The notes: generated from the sequence alone by a model not told the origin. A DNA stretch of 28,454 bases from Bacillota bacterium (GCA_023458915.1 JAEWWM010000010.1:1-28454); one strand, 5' to 3'. Numbered from the stretch's first letter, positions 20,423 through 28,454 are shown. Numbers and translations: made by a program.

Positions 20423-21091
20423 ATGTCATTTTCAAGGAAACTAAAATCAAAAGCTGCAAAAGTTTGGGAAGACGGCTACAATCATCCTTTTGTCCAAGAG
20501 CTAGGAACAGGTACATTAGATAAGGGGAAATTTAAATTTTATTTATTACAAGATTATCTGTATTTATTGCAGTACGCCAAGGTTTTTGCATTAGCTACTC
20601 TTAAATCCGATACAGAGGAACTTATGGTAGCTTTCGCGAAAATTCAATACTTTACTCTTACGGGCGAAATGAATGTGCATCGCGAGTATATGACAAAATT
20701 CGGTATAACAAAAAAAGAAATACTTTCCGTAGAACCTTCTCTTTACAACAAAACTTATACTGCTAATATGCTTTCGCATGGTCTGACAGGCGGTTTAGCT
20801 GAAGTGCTTGCAACCATTTTCCCTTGTGCGTGGACATACGCCGATTATGCAAAACGTTTAAAAGAGCAATACGCTGACAAATTGAAAGATAATTTTTACA
20901 GAACCTGGATTGAAAACTACGCCAGCGATGAATTTGCAAATTGTTTTGAGTGGTTTTACGACACACTTGACAACCTTGTTTTAAACATGTCAAATGAGCA
21001 GCGCAAAAAAATAGAAAAAATTTTTATATCTAGCGTTGAATTCGAGTATTTATTTTGGGATATGGCTTATAAACAACAAATGTCATATTAA
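20423..21091 (+). CDS. tenA: TenA-type thiaminase II (aminopyrimidine aminohydrolase)
   Basis: A 222-residue all-helical protein that hydrolyses aminopyrimidine breakdown products of thiamine to HMP, feeding ThiD. Residues match the Bacillus enzyme in position: D44 and Y47 in LLQDYLYL, Y112 in KTYTAN, catalytic C135 in IFPCAWTYADYA, and Glu 206 or 208 in SSVEFEYLFWDM. GGGAGGA precedes the ATG. It lies 109 bases after the HAD gene with no clear terminator between, so it is probably in the same transcript. Its presence with thiM indicates salvage of both pyrimidine and thiazole. No thiC is nearby. Confidence 0.95.
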   Translation: MSFSRKLKSKAAKVWEDGYNHPFVQELGTGTLDKGKFKFYLLQDYLYLLQYAKVFALATLKSDTEELMVAFAKIQYFTLTGEMNVHREYMTKFGITKKEILSVEPSLYNKTYTANMLSHGLTGGLAEVLATIFPCAWTYADYAKRLKEQYADKLKDNFYRTWIENYASDEFANCFEWFYDTLDNLVLNMSNEQRKKIEKIFISSVEFEYLFWDMAYKQQMSY

Positions 21092-21143
21092 TTTAAAGTA
21101 AAAAGCAAACATTTATAAATCAACCAAGAATGAGGCTTAACTT

Positions 21144-22127
21144 ATGAATGTGATAGAAGCTCAAAATCTGTCAAAAGTTTTTAAAATTAAAATAAAAGAA
21201 AATGGCTTTAAAGGAAGCCTTAAATCAATTTTTTCACCTAAATTCGAAAATGTAAAAGCAGTAGAAGATATTAGCTTTACTGTTAAAAAAGGTGAAATAC
21301 TCGCTTTCATTGGCCCGAACGGAGCCGGAAAATCAACCACAATAAAAATGTTTACAGGTATTCTGTACCCCACTACGGGTAATATAAAAATTTTAGGACT
21401 TGATCCAGTAAAAAACAGAAAACAATTGGCTTATAAAATTGGTACTGTTTTTGGACAAAAAGAGCAATTATGGGCGCACCTTACACCTTATGACAATTTT
21501 AAATTTTTTGCAGCCATATACGACATAGATAATAACAAAGCTGAAAAGCGAATTCGAGAACTTAATAAACTTTTTGAATTTCAAAAATTTATTAATACAC
21601 CTGTAAAAAATTTGTCGCTTGGTCAACGAATAAGATGCGAGATTGCAGCATCAATTATACATAATTCTGAAATATTATTTTTAGATGAGCCTACGATCGG
21701 GCTTGATCCTGTTGTGAAAGAAAATATTAGAGTATTTATAAAAACTATGAACAAAGAGTATGAAACCACAGTTTTTTTAACATCCCACGACATTGGCGAT
21801 ATTGAAAAACTTTGTAAAAGAATCATTATAATGAATAACGGTAAAATTGTAATTGATAGCTCTATGGAAAATTTAAAACATATTTACCTTACAAAAAAAA
21901 TTTTAGAAATGAAAACAAAAGGGAGGATAAAACTCGATCATATTGATGGTCTAAAGATTTTAGAAAACAATGAATCAATAATTAAAGCGGAGATAGACAT
22001 ATCAAAAAAAAATACTGGTGATATTTTAAAACAACTGGATCATACAAATATAGTCGATTTTACTATTTCGAATATTCCGCTTGAAAATATTATTTCTGAA
22101 ATTTACTCTTCTAAAAGTGAGATGTAA
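21144..22127 (+). CDS. ABC transporter ATP-binding protein (COG4586 type)
   Basis: A 327-residue ATPase. An N-terminal insertion (GSLKSIFSPKFENVKAVED) is typical of the COG4586 group. Walker A is GPNGAGKST (57-65), the Q-loop is VFGQKEQLW (102-110), the signature is LSLGQ (157-161), Walker B is ILFLDEPT (177-184), the D-loop is GLDP, and the switch His is in TSHD. A ~100-residue C-terminal extension (from about 230) contains the DUF4162-like region. The gene is followed by two related permease genes, the usual three-gene layout of COG4586/4587/3694 exporters. Substrate is unknown; such systems are linked to export of lipids, drugs or toxic cations. GAGG precedes the ATG. No thiamine link is implied by position, as the system is an exporter type. 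Confidence 0.9.
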   Translation: MNVIEAQNLSKVFKIKIKENGFKGSLKSIFSPKFENVKAVEDISFTVKKGEILAFIGPNGAGKSTTIKMFTGILYPTTGNIKILGLDPVKNRKQLAYKIGTVFGQKEQLWAHLTPYDNFKFFAAIYDIDNNKAEKRIRELNKLFEFQKFINTPVKNLSLGQRIRCEIAASIIHNSEILFLDEPTIGLDPVVKENIRVFIKTMNKEYETTVFLTSHDIGDIEKLCKRIIIMNNGKIVIDSSMENLKHIYLTKKILEMKTKGRIKLDHIDGLKILENNESIIKAEIDISKKNTGDILKQLDHTNIVDFTISNIPLENIISEIYSSKSEM

Positions 22128-22134
22128 TCCGAAA

Positions 22135-22923
22135 ATGAGAAAATATTTTTACATATTTAAAACCTCCTTGATAGAGCAGTTGCAGCATCTTGCTAATTTG
22201 GTATTTGAAATTTTACGTTTCGGATTAGTAATTTTTATATTATTAAATATTTGGAATTATATTTATTCAGACATAAACAATATAAAAGGTTATACAGCTG
22301 CTCAAGCAATGTGGTATACATTGTGTGCGGAGATGCTTTGGTTTGGTACATGGAATCATCCTTTTCCCGATGAGGTAAGTAGCGATATTAAAAGTGGAAA
22401 TGTTATATATAAACTAAATAAACCTTATAATTATTCGTTATTTTTATTTTCAAAATATCTTGGAAGTATTTTTTTTAAAATCATATCTTTTATGTTAATA
22501 GGTATAACTGCGGGAATTTTGTTTATAGGGCCACTTCACAATTTTAATATAAAAAAATTACCATTATTGGCAATAATATATATTTTAGCAATTGCCATCA
22601 GTACATTAATTTATGTAATTATTAGTATGTCATCATTTTGGCTTGAAGAAAATAAACCAATCAGGCGATTTTACGATAAAGCTATAATAATGTTAGGCAT
22701 AGTTTATCCCTTAGAAATGTTGCCTGTCTGGCTTCAACCAATATCCAAATTCACACCTATTTTTGTTTGTATATATGGGCCAATGAAATTGACTGTTGAC
22801 TTTTCTACTAATATTTTTTATCAAATAATTGTTGCTCAAAGTTTTTGGTTCATTGCTTTAATTTTCTTGGCTTTATTTATGTGCCAAAATGGATTAAAGA
22901 AAACAAATGTGAATGGTGGATAG
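22135..22923 (+). CDS. ABC-2 family permease (COG4587 type)
   Basis: A 262-residue polytopic permease with about six hydrophobic segments, starting around residues 20-40 (LVFEILRFGLVIFILLNIW) and ending at residues ~237-255. I chose ATG at 22135 because it gives the typical MRKYFYIFKTSLIEQLQ start; the frame is open back into the ATPase gene but without protein likeness. It lies 7 bases after the ATPase stop. The motif WNHPFPDEVSSDIKSGNVIY corresponds to the 'I..G.ld..L.kP' region conserved in the ABC2_membrane_6 family. It probably forms a heterodimer with the next permease. Confidence 0.8.
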   Translation: MRKYFYIFKTSLIEQLQHLANLVFEILRFGLVIFILLNIWNYIYSDINNIKGYTAAQAMWYTLCAEMLWFGTWNHPFPDEVSSDIKSGNVIYKLNKPYNYSLFLFSKYLGSIFFKIISFMLIGITAGILFIGPLHNFNIKKLPLLAIIYILAIAISTLIYVIISMSSFWLEENKPIRRFYDKAIIMLGIVYPLEMLPVWLQPISKFTPIFVCIYGPMKLTVDFSTNIFYQIIVAQSFWFIALIFLALFMCQNGLKKTNVNGG

Positions 22924-22934
22924 GAAAAAATCAA

Positions 22935-23731
22935 ATGGTATCTAAATTTAAAAAAAATCTAAAAATTTTCAAAATGCATTTTAAGTACAATATGATAAAA
23001 GAAATGGAGCACAAAGGAAACTTTCTTTCTCATATAGCTTTTGTGTTATTTAGTAATGCTTTGTTTGTTGTTCAATGGCTTGTTTTTTTCAAATTTAAAA
23101 ACTCCGTCGGAGGATATGAATTTAAAGATGTAATATTACTTTGGGCATTATATACAGTAACAATCGGCATAACACGTGTTTTTTTGAAAATATTTATTCT
23201 ATTCCTAATTTAATAACAACAGGAAAATTAGACGCATATTTAACTCAGCCGCTTAATGTTTTATATAATGTTTCGATTTCTAAAACCAATCCTTCGGCTT
23301 TTGGCGATTTAATTTACGGAACAGTTTTAGCCTTTATATGTGTAGGAGCTGATTTTTATAAAGCAATGCTATTTATTTTGTTTGCTTGTTTAGGTGGAGT
23401 AACTTTAACTGCATTTTTTGTAATAATAGGAAGCCTAACTTTTTGGTTGAAAGGTGGCGACCACGTTATTTACACTTTGAGTTGTGTTGTTTTCATGACA
23501 GGAACATATCCTGAGGGTGTATTTAAAGGGCTTATGAAAGTGATTGTTTATGCGATTGTTCCGATTGGATTTGTGCTTTATATGCCTATTAGAATAATTT
23601 TGAATTTTAATTTTATTTATTTGCCTATTGTATTTTCAGCTACATTATTTTTTGTATTTCTTTCTTTTTTCATTTTTAATAAAGGATTAAAAATATACTG
23701 TTCGGGCAATTCAATGAGTATTAGGTTCTAA
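22935..23731 (+). pseudogene. second ABC-2 permease (COG3694 type), frameshifted
   Basis: The coding region is open from ATG 22935 (MVSKFKKNLKIFKMHFKYN) and breaks at a run of seven T (23179-23185); the first frame ends at 23213. The second phase continues with FFENIYSIPNLITTGKLDAY and the hydrophobic segments of the family to the TAA at 23731. One extra T would restore a 265-codon protein, close to the 262 residues of the sister permease. The ITTGKLDAYLTQPLNVLY segment is the conserved 'I..G.lD.yL.qPln' element. This is probably a recent mutation or a slippage site; a sequencing or assembly error is also possible. AGGA precedes the ATG. Confidence 0.8.
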
Positions 23732-23809
23732 AAACTTATTGCTTATTGTTTTTATGGAAGTTTTTTTATTTAAGTGGGAGAACTTAATCAAAGACAATGA
23801 GGCTGTTTT

Positions 23810-23980
23810 ATGTGGTGGATATTTGTTATTTTATATGTAACGTCTGAATTGACATTTCATCAATTTTATAAAATGTGTACTAGAGTATCGACGAAAGACG
23901 GGGCATTAACAGTATTGTTGCTGTTTACAGCAGGCATAAGTATATTGATTACCATACCTTTTAACTATTTATTTAAGTAA
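23810..23980 (+). CDS. small two-segment membrane protein, maybe a transporter remnant
   Basis: 56 codons encode two hydrophobic segments (WWIFVILYVTSELTFHQFY, LLLFTAGISILITIPF) separated by a short charged loop. GAGG is 9 bases before the ATG. A strong hairpin with a T-run follows 15 bases after the stop. The sequence resembles the first two helices of EamA/DMT-type transporters, so it could be a truncated one, but a stand-alone small membrane protein is also possible. Confidence 0.4.
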   Translation: MWWIFVILYVTSELTFHQFYKMCTRVSTKDGALTVLLLFTAGISILITIPFNYLFK

Positions 23981-23995
23981 TATAAAAAATTGTAA

Positions 23996-24019
23996 CCGTG
24001 CTGGAAAGCACGGCTTTAT
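23996..24019 (+). terminator. terminator after the small membrane protein
   Basis: CCGTGCT (23996-24002), a 4-base loop and AGCACGG (24007-24013) form a perfect 7-bp G/C-rich stem followed by CTTTATATT. It is one of the most GC-rich stems in the window. Confidence 0.6.
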
Positions 24020-24056
24020 ATTACTTAAAAGTGTTTTGGTATTTTAGAAAGAAATT

Positions 24057-24134
24057 TCGGCAATAAACAATATTTTTGACATTTTACCCAAAGGGGAAAT
24101 AGTAGATTTTATTATATATTTTCAATCTTTTTAG
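24057..24134 (+). pseudogene. fragment of a second flavodoxin gene
   Basis: Twenty-five codons (AINNIFDILPKGEIVDF, then IIYFQSF and a stop) match the middle of the flavodoxin at 7152-7559. The nucleotide match is clear from about 24055 to 24108, including the 30 or so bases that encode NNIFDIL. There is no start, and the part before and after is lost. It shows that a flavodoxin paralogue or copy once stood here. Confidence 0.55.
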
Positions 24135-24416
24135 TGTCCATTTCTACTTTAGCACATCATGATAGTGAAACAGAAATAATTATCACACTTTTTATAAGTG
24201 TGGTTATTTTTTCGTTGTATTTGTTTCTTTAATTATAATATTTTTAATCGTAATAAAAATAATTTTAAATTCATAAATTTATATAAGTTTTGTGGATAAA
24301 AGTTACCTTTCAAAGATTCCCAAAATTCGGAGATTTTCACTTTCAAAACGTTTTTTGTAATGTTTTGATTGTGTTTATTCAAGTGGAGCTCTTAAAATTC
24401 GGGAGGTACCAAAAAA
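24135..24416. other. AT-rich gap before spoIIP
   Basis: Contains one strong hairpin, CACACTT and AAGTGTG with flanking AT pairs (24175-24212) and a T-run, which is a terminator. The remaining ~200 bases hold no gene; the promoter of spoIIP should be here, but I see no convincing sigma-A or sporulation sigma-factor boxes. Confidence 0.5.
24175..24212 (+). terminator. terminator hairpin
   Basis: CACACTT (24184-24190) pairs with AAGTGTG (24196-24202), extended by AT pairs, followed by a run of T. Confidence 0.6.
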
Positions 24417-25553
24417 TTGAATGCTGTAACAAAAAAAAGGATTGTGAGTTTCTCTTCAGATGCTCTTGCCACTGCCGCTGTTTTCATTGCTTTTTTATGT
24501 ATTTTTTTAAGAGCCAAGAATCTTTTTCGCATGAACCTTGACAGCGTTAATTTACTAGCCGCCAGGTCTATTTTTTCAAGGAGCAGATTTAATTTTTTTT
24601 CTGACATCAAAAATATTCTAGTTTATGGCGAAAAAAATAATATGCAGGAGCAAACGGGAAATGCTAATACTGAGGGAAAAAATAACGGCTTATTTATTAA
24701 ACCTGGAAATATTAATTTACCTGATTTTTCGAAAGAAAATCCAGAATACCATCCTCCCGGCGAGCCCACACATAAAATAATTGAAAGTCAGTTTAGTTCG
24801 AGCGGCACTAAATTTGAAAATTTCTATATTAAAAACACCACAAATCAAAATATCAACATAGGATCAGAGCTTAATAAAAAACCAGAAATAAATATAACAA
24901 AAACAAATAAGCCACAGGTTTTAATTTTCCACACACATACCTCTGAATCGTACATGAACGAAGACCAAGGATTTTTTTATGAAAGTTTTTATCCGCGATC
25001 GCTCGATAGTTCAAAAAACATTACAAGAGTAGGCAAGGTGATAGGAGACAAACTAAACGAAAATGGCATAACGACAATCCACGATGAAACTTACCACGAT
25101 ACCCCTACTTACAACGGCTCGTATTCCAGAGCCGCAGCTACAATTAAGAAAAATCTCGAAAAATACCCTTCAATACAAGTTGTAATCGATATCCACCGTG
25201 ACAGCTTAGGCTCGAAAGAAACAGGGAAAATAAAGCCAACTTTTAAATATAAAGATAAAAAATCCGCTCAGCTTATGATAGTTTCCGGTTGTGACCCCGA
25301 TAATTCACTTGGATTCCCAAACTGGGAGAAAAATTTAAGACTTGCATTAAGAGTTCAAAAATACTGCGAAACTATGTTCCCGGGACTTACCAGACCTCTC
25401 AGTTTTTCAAAAGTGAAATATAACGAGCACATTACACCGGGATCGCTTTTAATTGAGGTTGGAAGCGATGTTAATACCTTAGAAGAAGCCATTAATACGG
25501 GTTCAATGCTTGGGGAGGCGCTTTCAAAGTTATTAAATGACTTGAAAAAATAG
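24417..25553 (+). CDS. spoIIP: stage II sporulation protein P
   Basis: A 378-residue membrane-anchored amidase/endopeptidase that thins the septal peptidoglycan during forespore engulfment, acting with SpoIID and SpoIIM. One N-terminal membrane segment (about 15-32) precedes a Ser/Asn-rich linker. The catalytic domain begins near residue 166 with VLIFHTHTSESY (H172 and H174 near the metal), has VVIDIHRDSLG (255-265, including H260) and ends with LLIEVGSDVNTLEEA (Glu in the catalytic site). TTG at 24417 follows GGGAGG at a ~10-base gap and has no better alternative. It shows the lineage sporulates or did recently. Two small membrane/exported protein genes follow, then murC. Confidence 0.95.
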   Translation: MNAVTKKRIVSFSSDALATAAVFIAFLCIFLRAKNLFRMNLDSVNLLAARSIFSRSRFNFFSDIKNILVYGEKNNMQEQTGNANTEGKNNGLFIKPGNINLPDFSKENPEYHPPGEPTHKIIESQFSSSGTKFENFYIKNTTNQNINIGSELNKKPEINITKTNKPQVLIFHTHTSESYMNEDQGFFYESFYPRSLDSSKNITRVGKVIGDKLNENGITTIHDETYHDTPTYNGSYSRAAATIKKNLEKYPSIQVVIDIHRDSLGSKETGKIKPTFKYKDKKSAQLMIVSGCDPDNSLGFPNWEKNLRLALRVQKYCETMFPGLTRPLSFSKVKYNEHITPGSLLIEVGSDVNTLEEAINTGSMLGEALSKLLNDLKK

Positions 25554-25567
25554 GACGGTGAAAATTG

Positions 25568-25789
25568 ATGAAATTTATAGATAGAAGCAAAAGAAATTAC
25601 TTTTTTATTCCTATGATTTCTACATTTTTTGTTTTGGTATTAATTACAGGATTTACAGTAGTCGAAAAAAATGCAAGAGCGGTGATATTTGAAGATAATC
25701 CTCCTTTTTTCGTTTGCCGGCAAAAAAACTTCAGACCTGAGCTTATAAAAATCCATTTTATGGGGAAGGATTTTATTTTTAATTTTTAA
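25568..25789 (+). CDS. small membrane protein of unknown function
   Basis: 73 residues with a short basic start (MKFIDRSKRN), one membrane segment (YFFIPMISTFFVLVLITGFTVV) and a ~40-residue outside part containing one Cys (FFVCRQKN). I chose ATG at 25568; the in-frame TTG just before it adds one residue. The gene starts 15 bases after the spoIIP stop, so it is likely co-transcribed and may serve in the same envelope or spore process. No family recognised. Confidence 0.5.
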   Translation: MKFIDRSKRNYFFIPMISTFFVLVLITGFTVVEKNARAVIFEDNPPFFVCRQKNFRPELIKIHFMGKDFIFNF

Positions 25790-25821
25790 AATGTTATAAT
25801 AATTTAAAACTAGACGTTTGA

Positions 25822-26487
25822 GTGGTGAATACAACCATAAAAAAGACTTTACGAGTGAAAATTATAAAATTAAAAATTAGTAATTTTTTTCTGATTTTAT
25901 TTTTTACTGCAGTATGCGCGCTTAGTAGTCAAATCAATATAAATGCTCAAGACGAACCAACTGCAGTAGAACCAATTAATTCGCCGCCGGCTGGAGTTCA
26001 AAGTGTTTCTCCGCCTGTGGAAGAAAACCCAGCTCCTAAAGTTGAAAATCCTGTAAATAAACCAAATCCGTCACCACCACCAAAACCTCAACCGCAGGAA
26101 ACAGCAAAACAAGTTTTACCGGCTGCTCCGTCTGAAAATTCCGAAAAAAAACCGCCGCTTCCTCAAGAACAAGCCGAAAAAAAAGATGAACCTCCTCCAC
26201 TTGAGAAAAATAAACAAGAAATACCTCCGAAGCCTGAATTACCTGAGGTTTCAGAAAATGAAATAAACCAGTATCCTTTTGCAGAAATCCCGCAAAATGA
26301 AAATCGCAGCAAAAATCTAATAAAAACTACAGCTGCATGGATACTTATACTTGCGGGAATTTTGCTTATAATAAAAGTAATCATAGGCAACAAAAAGATC
26401 CCGAAAAATTATGAGCCTCACATTAAAAGCAAATATGGTTTCAAGCCAGGCAAAAAGAAAAATAAATATAACTTAAAATATAAATAA
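25822..26487 (+). CDS. exported proline-rich protein with C-terminal membrane anchor
   Basis: A 221-residue protein. The first ~40 residues include a signal-type segment (NFFLILFFTAVCALSSQIN), then residues ~45-155 are very rich in Pro, Glu and Lys (SPPPKPQPQE, KPPLPQEQ, EIPPKPELPE), then one membrane helix at about residues 168-187 (TTAAWILILAGILLIIKVII) and a basic cytoplasmic tail. The layout suits a wall-spanning spacer or envelope anchor. GTG at 25822 or a later GTG at 25855 could be the start; neither has a strong ribosome site. Downstream murC is 12 bases away, so it is likely in one transcript with it. No family recognised; low-complexity sequence limits any assignment. Confidence 0.6.
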   Translation: MVNTTIKKTLRVKIIKLKISNFFLILFFTAVCALSSQININAQDEPTAVEPINSPPAGVQSVSPPVEENPAPKVENPVNKPNPSPPPKPQPQETAKQVLPAAPSENSEKKPPLPQEQAEKKDEPPPLEKNKQEIPPKPELPEVSENEINQYPFAEIPQNENRSKNLIKTTAAWILILAGILLIIKVIIGNKKIPKNYEPHIKSKYGFKPGKKKNKYNLKYK

Positions 26488-26499
26488 CGGGGGCAAAAT

Positions 26500-27873
26500 A
26501 TGGAAAGCAGCGAGATACAAAGTTTAGATGGCACTAAAAAGATACATTTTATAGGAATTGGCGGGTCAGGGATGTTTCCGCTCGCACAAATATTGAAAGT
26601 CAGAGGATTTGAAATAACAGGATCGGATAATTATGAATCAGATACACTTGAAAAAATTAGAGATATGGATATAGAACTTAACTTAGAGCAAAAAAAGGAA
26701 AATATAACAGACCAGGATTTGGTTGTGTTTTCAGCCGCCATTAAAGAATCAAATCCGGAAATACAGGCGGCTAAAGAAAAAAACATTCCAATAATTGAGC
26801 GCAGCGTGATGCTTGGAATAATATTTAACGAATACAAAAATTCAGTCGCTGTATCAGGGACCCACGGAAAGACGACGACGACCTCCATGATAACCTCTAT
26901 ACTTTTAGACGCAAAAAAAAATCCCACGGCAGTTATAGGAGGTACCCTCCCAAAAATAGGAGCAAATGGCTGCGTTGGTAAGTCTGATATTATCGTTGCT
27001 GAAGCCTGTGAATATGTTGATAGTTTTTTGTGTCTTGAGCCTAGCATTTCAGTTATAACAAATGTTGACGCAGATCATCTGGATTATTTCGGAACAGTAG
27101 AAAATGTTAAAAAATCGTTTCATAAATTTGCAGCTCAGACAAAGGATTTAATTGTGGCATGTGGTGATGATAAAAACACAAAGGATTCGGTGGAGAATAC
27201 TGAAGCTCAGAAAGTTTTTTATGGATTTTCTAAAGAAAATGATTATCATGCCAACAATCTAGAATTTAACGAAAGGCATCAGGCGAATTTTGATGTTTTT
27301 AAAGGTGACAAAAAAACGATCCATTTGGAGCTAAGCGTTCCTGGTAGCCATAATGTTTGCAATGCCTTGGCTGCTTTTATTGTGTGCTCACATTTGGGTG
27401 TTCCGAAAAATGATATTCAAAAATCTTTAAAAGAATTTACAGGTGCACATAGAAGGTTTGAATTTTTAGCTGAAATAAATGGTATTACCGTCGCGGACGA
27501 TTTTGCGCATCACCCAGTGGAGATTGAAGCTACTTTAAATGCTGCCACAAAAATGGGATTTAATCGCGTATGGGCTATTTTTCAGCCGCATACATTTTCA
27601 AGAACCTCAATGTTTTTAGACGACTTCGCAAAAGTGCTCTCGATTGCTGATAAAATAATTGTTTCAGAAATACTGCCCGTTAGAGAAACAAATACCTATG
27701 GGATTTACGCTGAGGACTTAGTAGAAAAAATTGATAATGGAATATATTTAAAAACATTCGAAGAGATATGCGATTACGTAACAAAAAATGCCCAAAGCGG
27801 GGATTTAATCCTAACTTTAGGTGGTGGTAACGTTTACAAATGTGCTAACATGATTGTAGATAAAATAAAATAA
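26500..27873 (+). CDS. murC: UDP-N-acetylmuramate--L-alanine ligase
   Basis: Adds L-alanine to UDP-MurNAc with ATP, the first step of the peptide stem in peptidoglycan. 457 residues, normal for MurC. The N-terminal Rossmann part has IHFIGIGGSGMFPLAQ (15-30) and ITGSD (39-43). The ATP loop is SGTHGKTTTTSM (119-130). Middle-domain residues include EACEYVDSFL and ITNVDADHLDYF. The C-terminal domain has GAHRRFEF, VADDFAHHPVEIEATL and IFQPHTFSRT. GGGGGC lies 7-8 bases before the ATG. A hairpin follows at 27888-27929. The gene is intact and is a good core-genome anchor for placing the organism. Confidence 0.98.
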   Translation: MESSEIQSLDGTKKIHFIGIGGSGMFPLAQILKVRGFEITGSDNYESDTLEKIRDMDIELNLEQKKENITDQDLVVFSAAIKESNPEIQAAKEKNIPIIERSVMLGIIFNEYKNSVAVSGTHGKTTTTSMITSILLDAKKNPTAVIGGTLPKIGANGCVGKSDIIVAEACEYVDSFLCLEPSISVITNVDADHLDYFGTVENVKKSFHKFAAQTKDLIVACGDDKNTKDSVENTEAQKVFYGFSKENDYHANNLEFNERHQANFDVFKGDKKTIHLELSVPGSHNVCNALAAFIVCSHLGVPKNDIQKSLKEFTGAHRRFEFLAEINGITVADDFAHHPVEIEATLNAATKMGFNRVWAIFQPHTFSRTSMFLDDFAKVLSIADKIIVSEILPVRETNTYGIYAEDLVEKIDNGIYLKTFEEICDYVTKNAQSGDLILTLGGGNVYKCANMIVDKIK

Positions 27874-27887
27874 ACTATTTTTTAATT

Positions 27888-27938
27888 TGGGCATTATCTT
27901 GCTACAAAAACGCAAAATTAGCATGCCCACGTTCTTTT
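27888..27938 (+). terminator. terminator after murC
   Basis: TGGGCAT (27888-27894) pairs with ATGCCCA (27923-27929), with an inner GC/GC pair set, followed by CGTTCTTTTT. The loop is large, so it is not a perfect intrinsic terminator. Confidence 0.45.
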
Positions 27939-27965
27939 TGTGTTTATTTTTTGTCGTTTATGTTA

Positions 27966-27971
27966 TATAAT
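27966..27971 (+). promoter_or_regulatory. -10 box of the phosphohexomutase gene
   Basis: A perfect TATAAT lies 32 bases before the ATG at 28004. TTTATT at 27943-27948, 17 bases upstream, could be the -35 box. Confidence 0.4.
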
Positions 27972-28003
27972 TTTAAATCATTGAAAGAGAGGGTTAAAAG
28001 CAC

Positions 28004-28454
28004 ATGTTAGATAATTTCTGGAGGCAATTAAAAAGCGGTTCTGACATTCGAGGGATAGCAGACGATAATGTTAAAAGCGAGAAAATGAATTTAACAAATG
28101 AAGTCGCCGAAAAAATATGCTTGGCTTTTGCCAGGTGGCTTTCTGAAAAAATGAAGTTAGATTATTCATCCATTACTATAGCTATCGGTCACGATTCCAG
28201 AACCTCTGCATCCAGAATAAAAAATGCTTCAATTAGTGCTCTCAGAAACGCTGGAATTAATGTATACGACTGCTCTCTTGCGTCGACCCCTGCGATGTTT
28301 ATGGCAATAACTGTGCTTTCATGTACAGCTTCGATAGCAATTACCGCTAGTCATCATCCGTCGAACAGAAACGGTTTTAAATTTTTTACAACTGATGGTG
28401 GTCTATCTGAAAATAATATTGAAGAAATTTTGCAGTTTGCTCAAGATGCGGAGT
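28004..28454 (+). CDS. phosphoglucomutase/phosphomannomutase family protein (partial)
   Basis: The first 150 codons of an alpha-D-phosphohexomutase, which moves phosphate between C1 and C6 of hexoses for cell-wall or sugar-nucleotide synthesis. It begins with SGSDIRGIA (11-19), the family start, has IAIGHDSRTSA (59-69), and carries the phosphoserine loop ITASHHPSNRNGFKFF (113-128), with S116 as the active-site residue. GAGAGGG precedes the ATG and a promoter lies at 27943-27971. The rest runs off the window at 28454. Which of PGM, PMM or GlmM-like it is cannot be decided, as the metal and sugar loops are missing. Confidence 0.9.
   Translation, partial: MLDNFWRQLKSGSDIRGIADDNVKSEKMNLTNEVAEKICLAFARWLSEKMKLDYSSITIAIGHDSRTSASRIKNASISALRNAGINVYDCSLASTPAMFMAITVLSCTASIAITASHHPSNRNGFKFFTTDGGLSENNIEEILQFAQDAE

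Noticed and set aside
1..28454. CRISPR array, rRNA genes and complete tRNA genes
   Set aside because: No regularly spaced repeats with unique spacers, no rRNA-like blocks, and only the tRNA half at 2618-2662 was found by reading both strands.

Overview
This is a low-GC window (roughly 30-33% G+C by eye) from a Gram-positive Firmicute of the sporulating clostridial type. The basis is the spoIIP gene, Shine-Dalgarno (SD) sites of the AGGAGG type with frequent TTG/GTG starts, a RecD2-type helicase, sigma-A-like promoters (TTGACA / TATAAT) and a classical TPP riboswitch. UGA is used as a normal stop by several intact genes (the DUF234 ATPase, recD2, thiE). The window has many broken genes: gene fragments, single-base frameshifts, an in-frame nonsense codon and an IS insertion.

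Region 1 (1-4900) is accessory DNA. It starts with the 5' end of an exported-protein gene, then eroded fragments and a self-contained AAA ATPase/DUF234 gene with a double-dyad operator. A 45-base 3' half of an initiator tRNA follows and looks like a displaced attachment site of an integrative element. A portal-protein fragment abuts it. Next, on the minus strand, comes the most unusual locus: a small secreted protein followed by a multi-spanning membrane protein whose last ~110 residues look like the DNA-binding domain of the sporulation regulator Spo0A. The pair has a strong promoter overlapped by a 28-bp perfect palindrome.

Region 2 (4990-9290) has recD2 and a small flavodoxin on the plus strand, then a phage large-terminase gene on the minus strand, broken by one TGA where Trp is likely. 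The terminase and portal pieces are probably remnants of one SPP1-like prophage.

Region 3 (9290-15000) is orphan and mobile DNA. It holds a 651-residue coiled-coil protein and a divergent secreted protein (both unrecognised), an XRE regulator, a 22-residue hydrophobic peptide resembling a type I toxin, an IS1-family element with its two reading frames joined at an A8 slip site, a family-2 glycosyltransferase with TPR-like tail, and a truncated companion.

Region 4 (15150-21100) is nucleotide and thiamine metabolism: an unusual exported NUDIX protein, thiamine pyrophosphokinase (ATA start inferred), an ADP-ribose-type NUDIX hydrolase, then TPP riboswitch-thiD-thiM-thiE-HAD phosphatase-tenA. 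The set describes salvage: ThiD phosphorylates HMP, ThiM phosphorylates thiazole, ThiE joins them to TMP, the HAD enzyme may dephosphorylate TMP, and ThiN converts thiamine to TPP. No thiC, thiG or thiL is seen here.

Region 5 (21100-24400) is a COG4586/4587/3694-type ABC exporter, with the second permease frameshifted in a T7 run, followed by a small membrane protein and a flavodoxin fragment. Region 6 (24417-28454) is core cell-envelope DNA: spoIIP, two small membrane/exported proteins, murC and the start of a phosphohexomutase gene.
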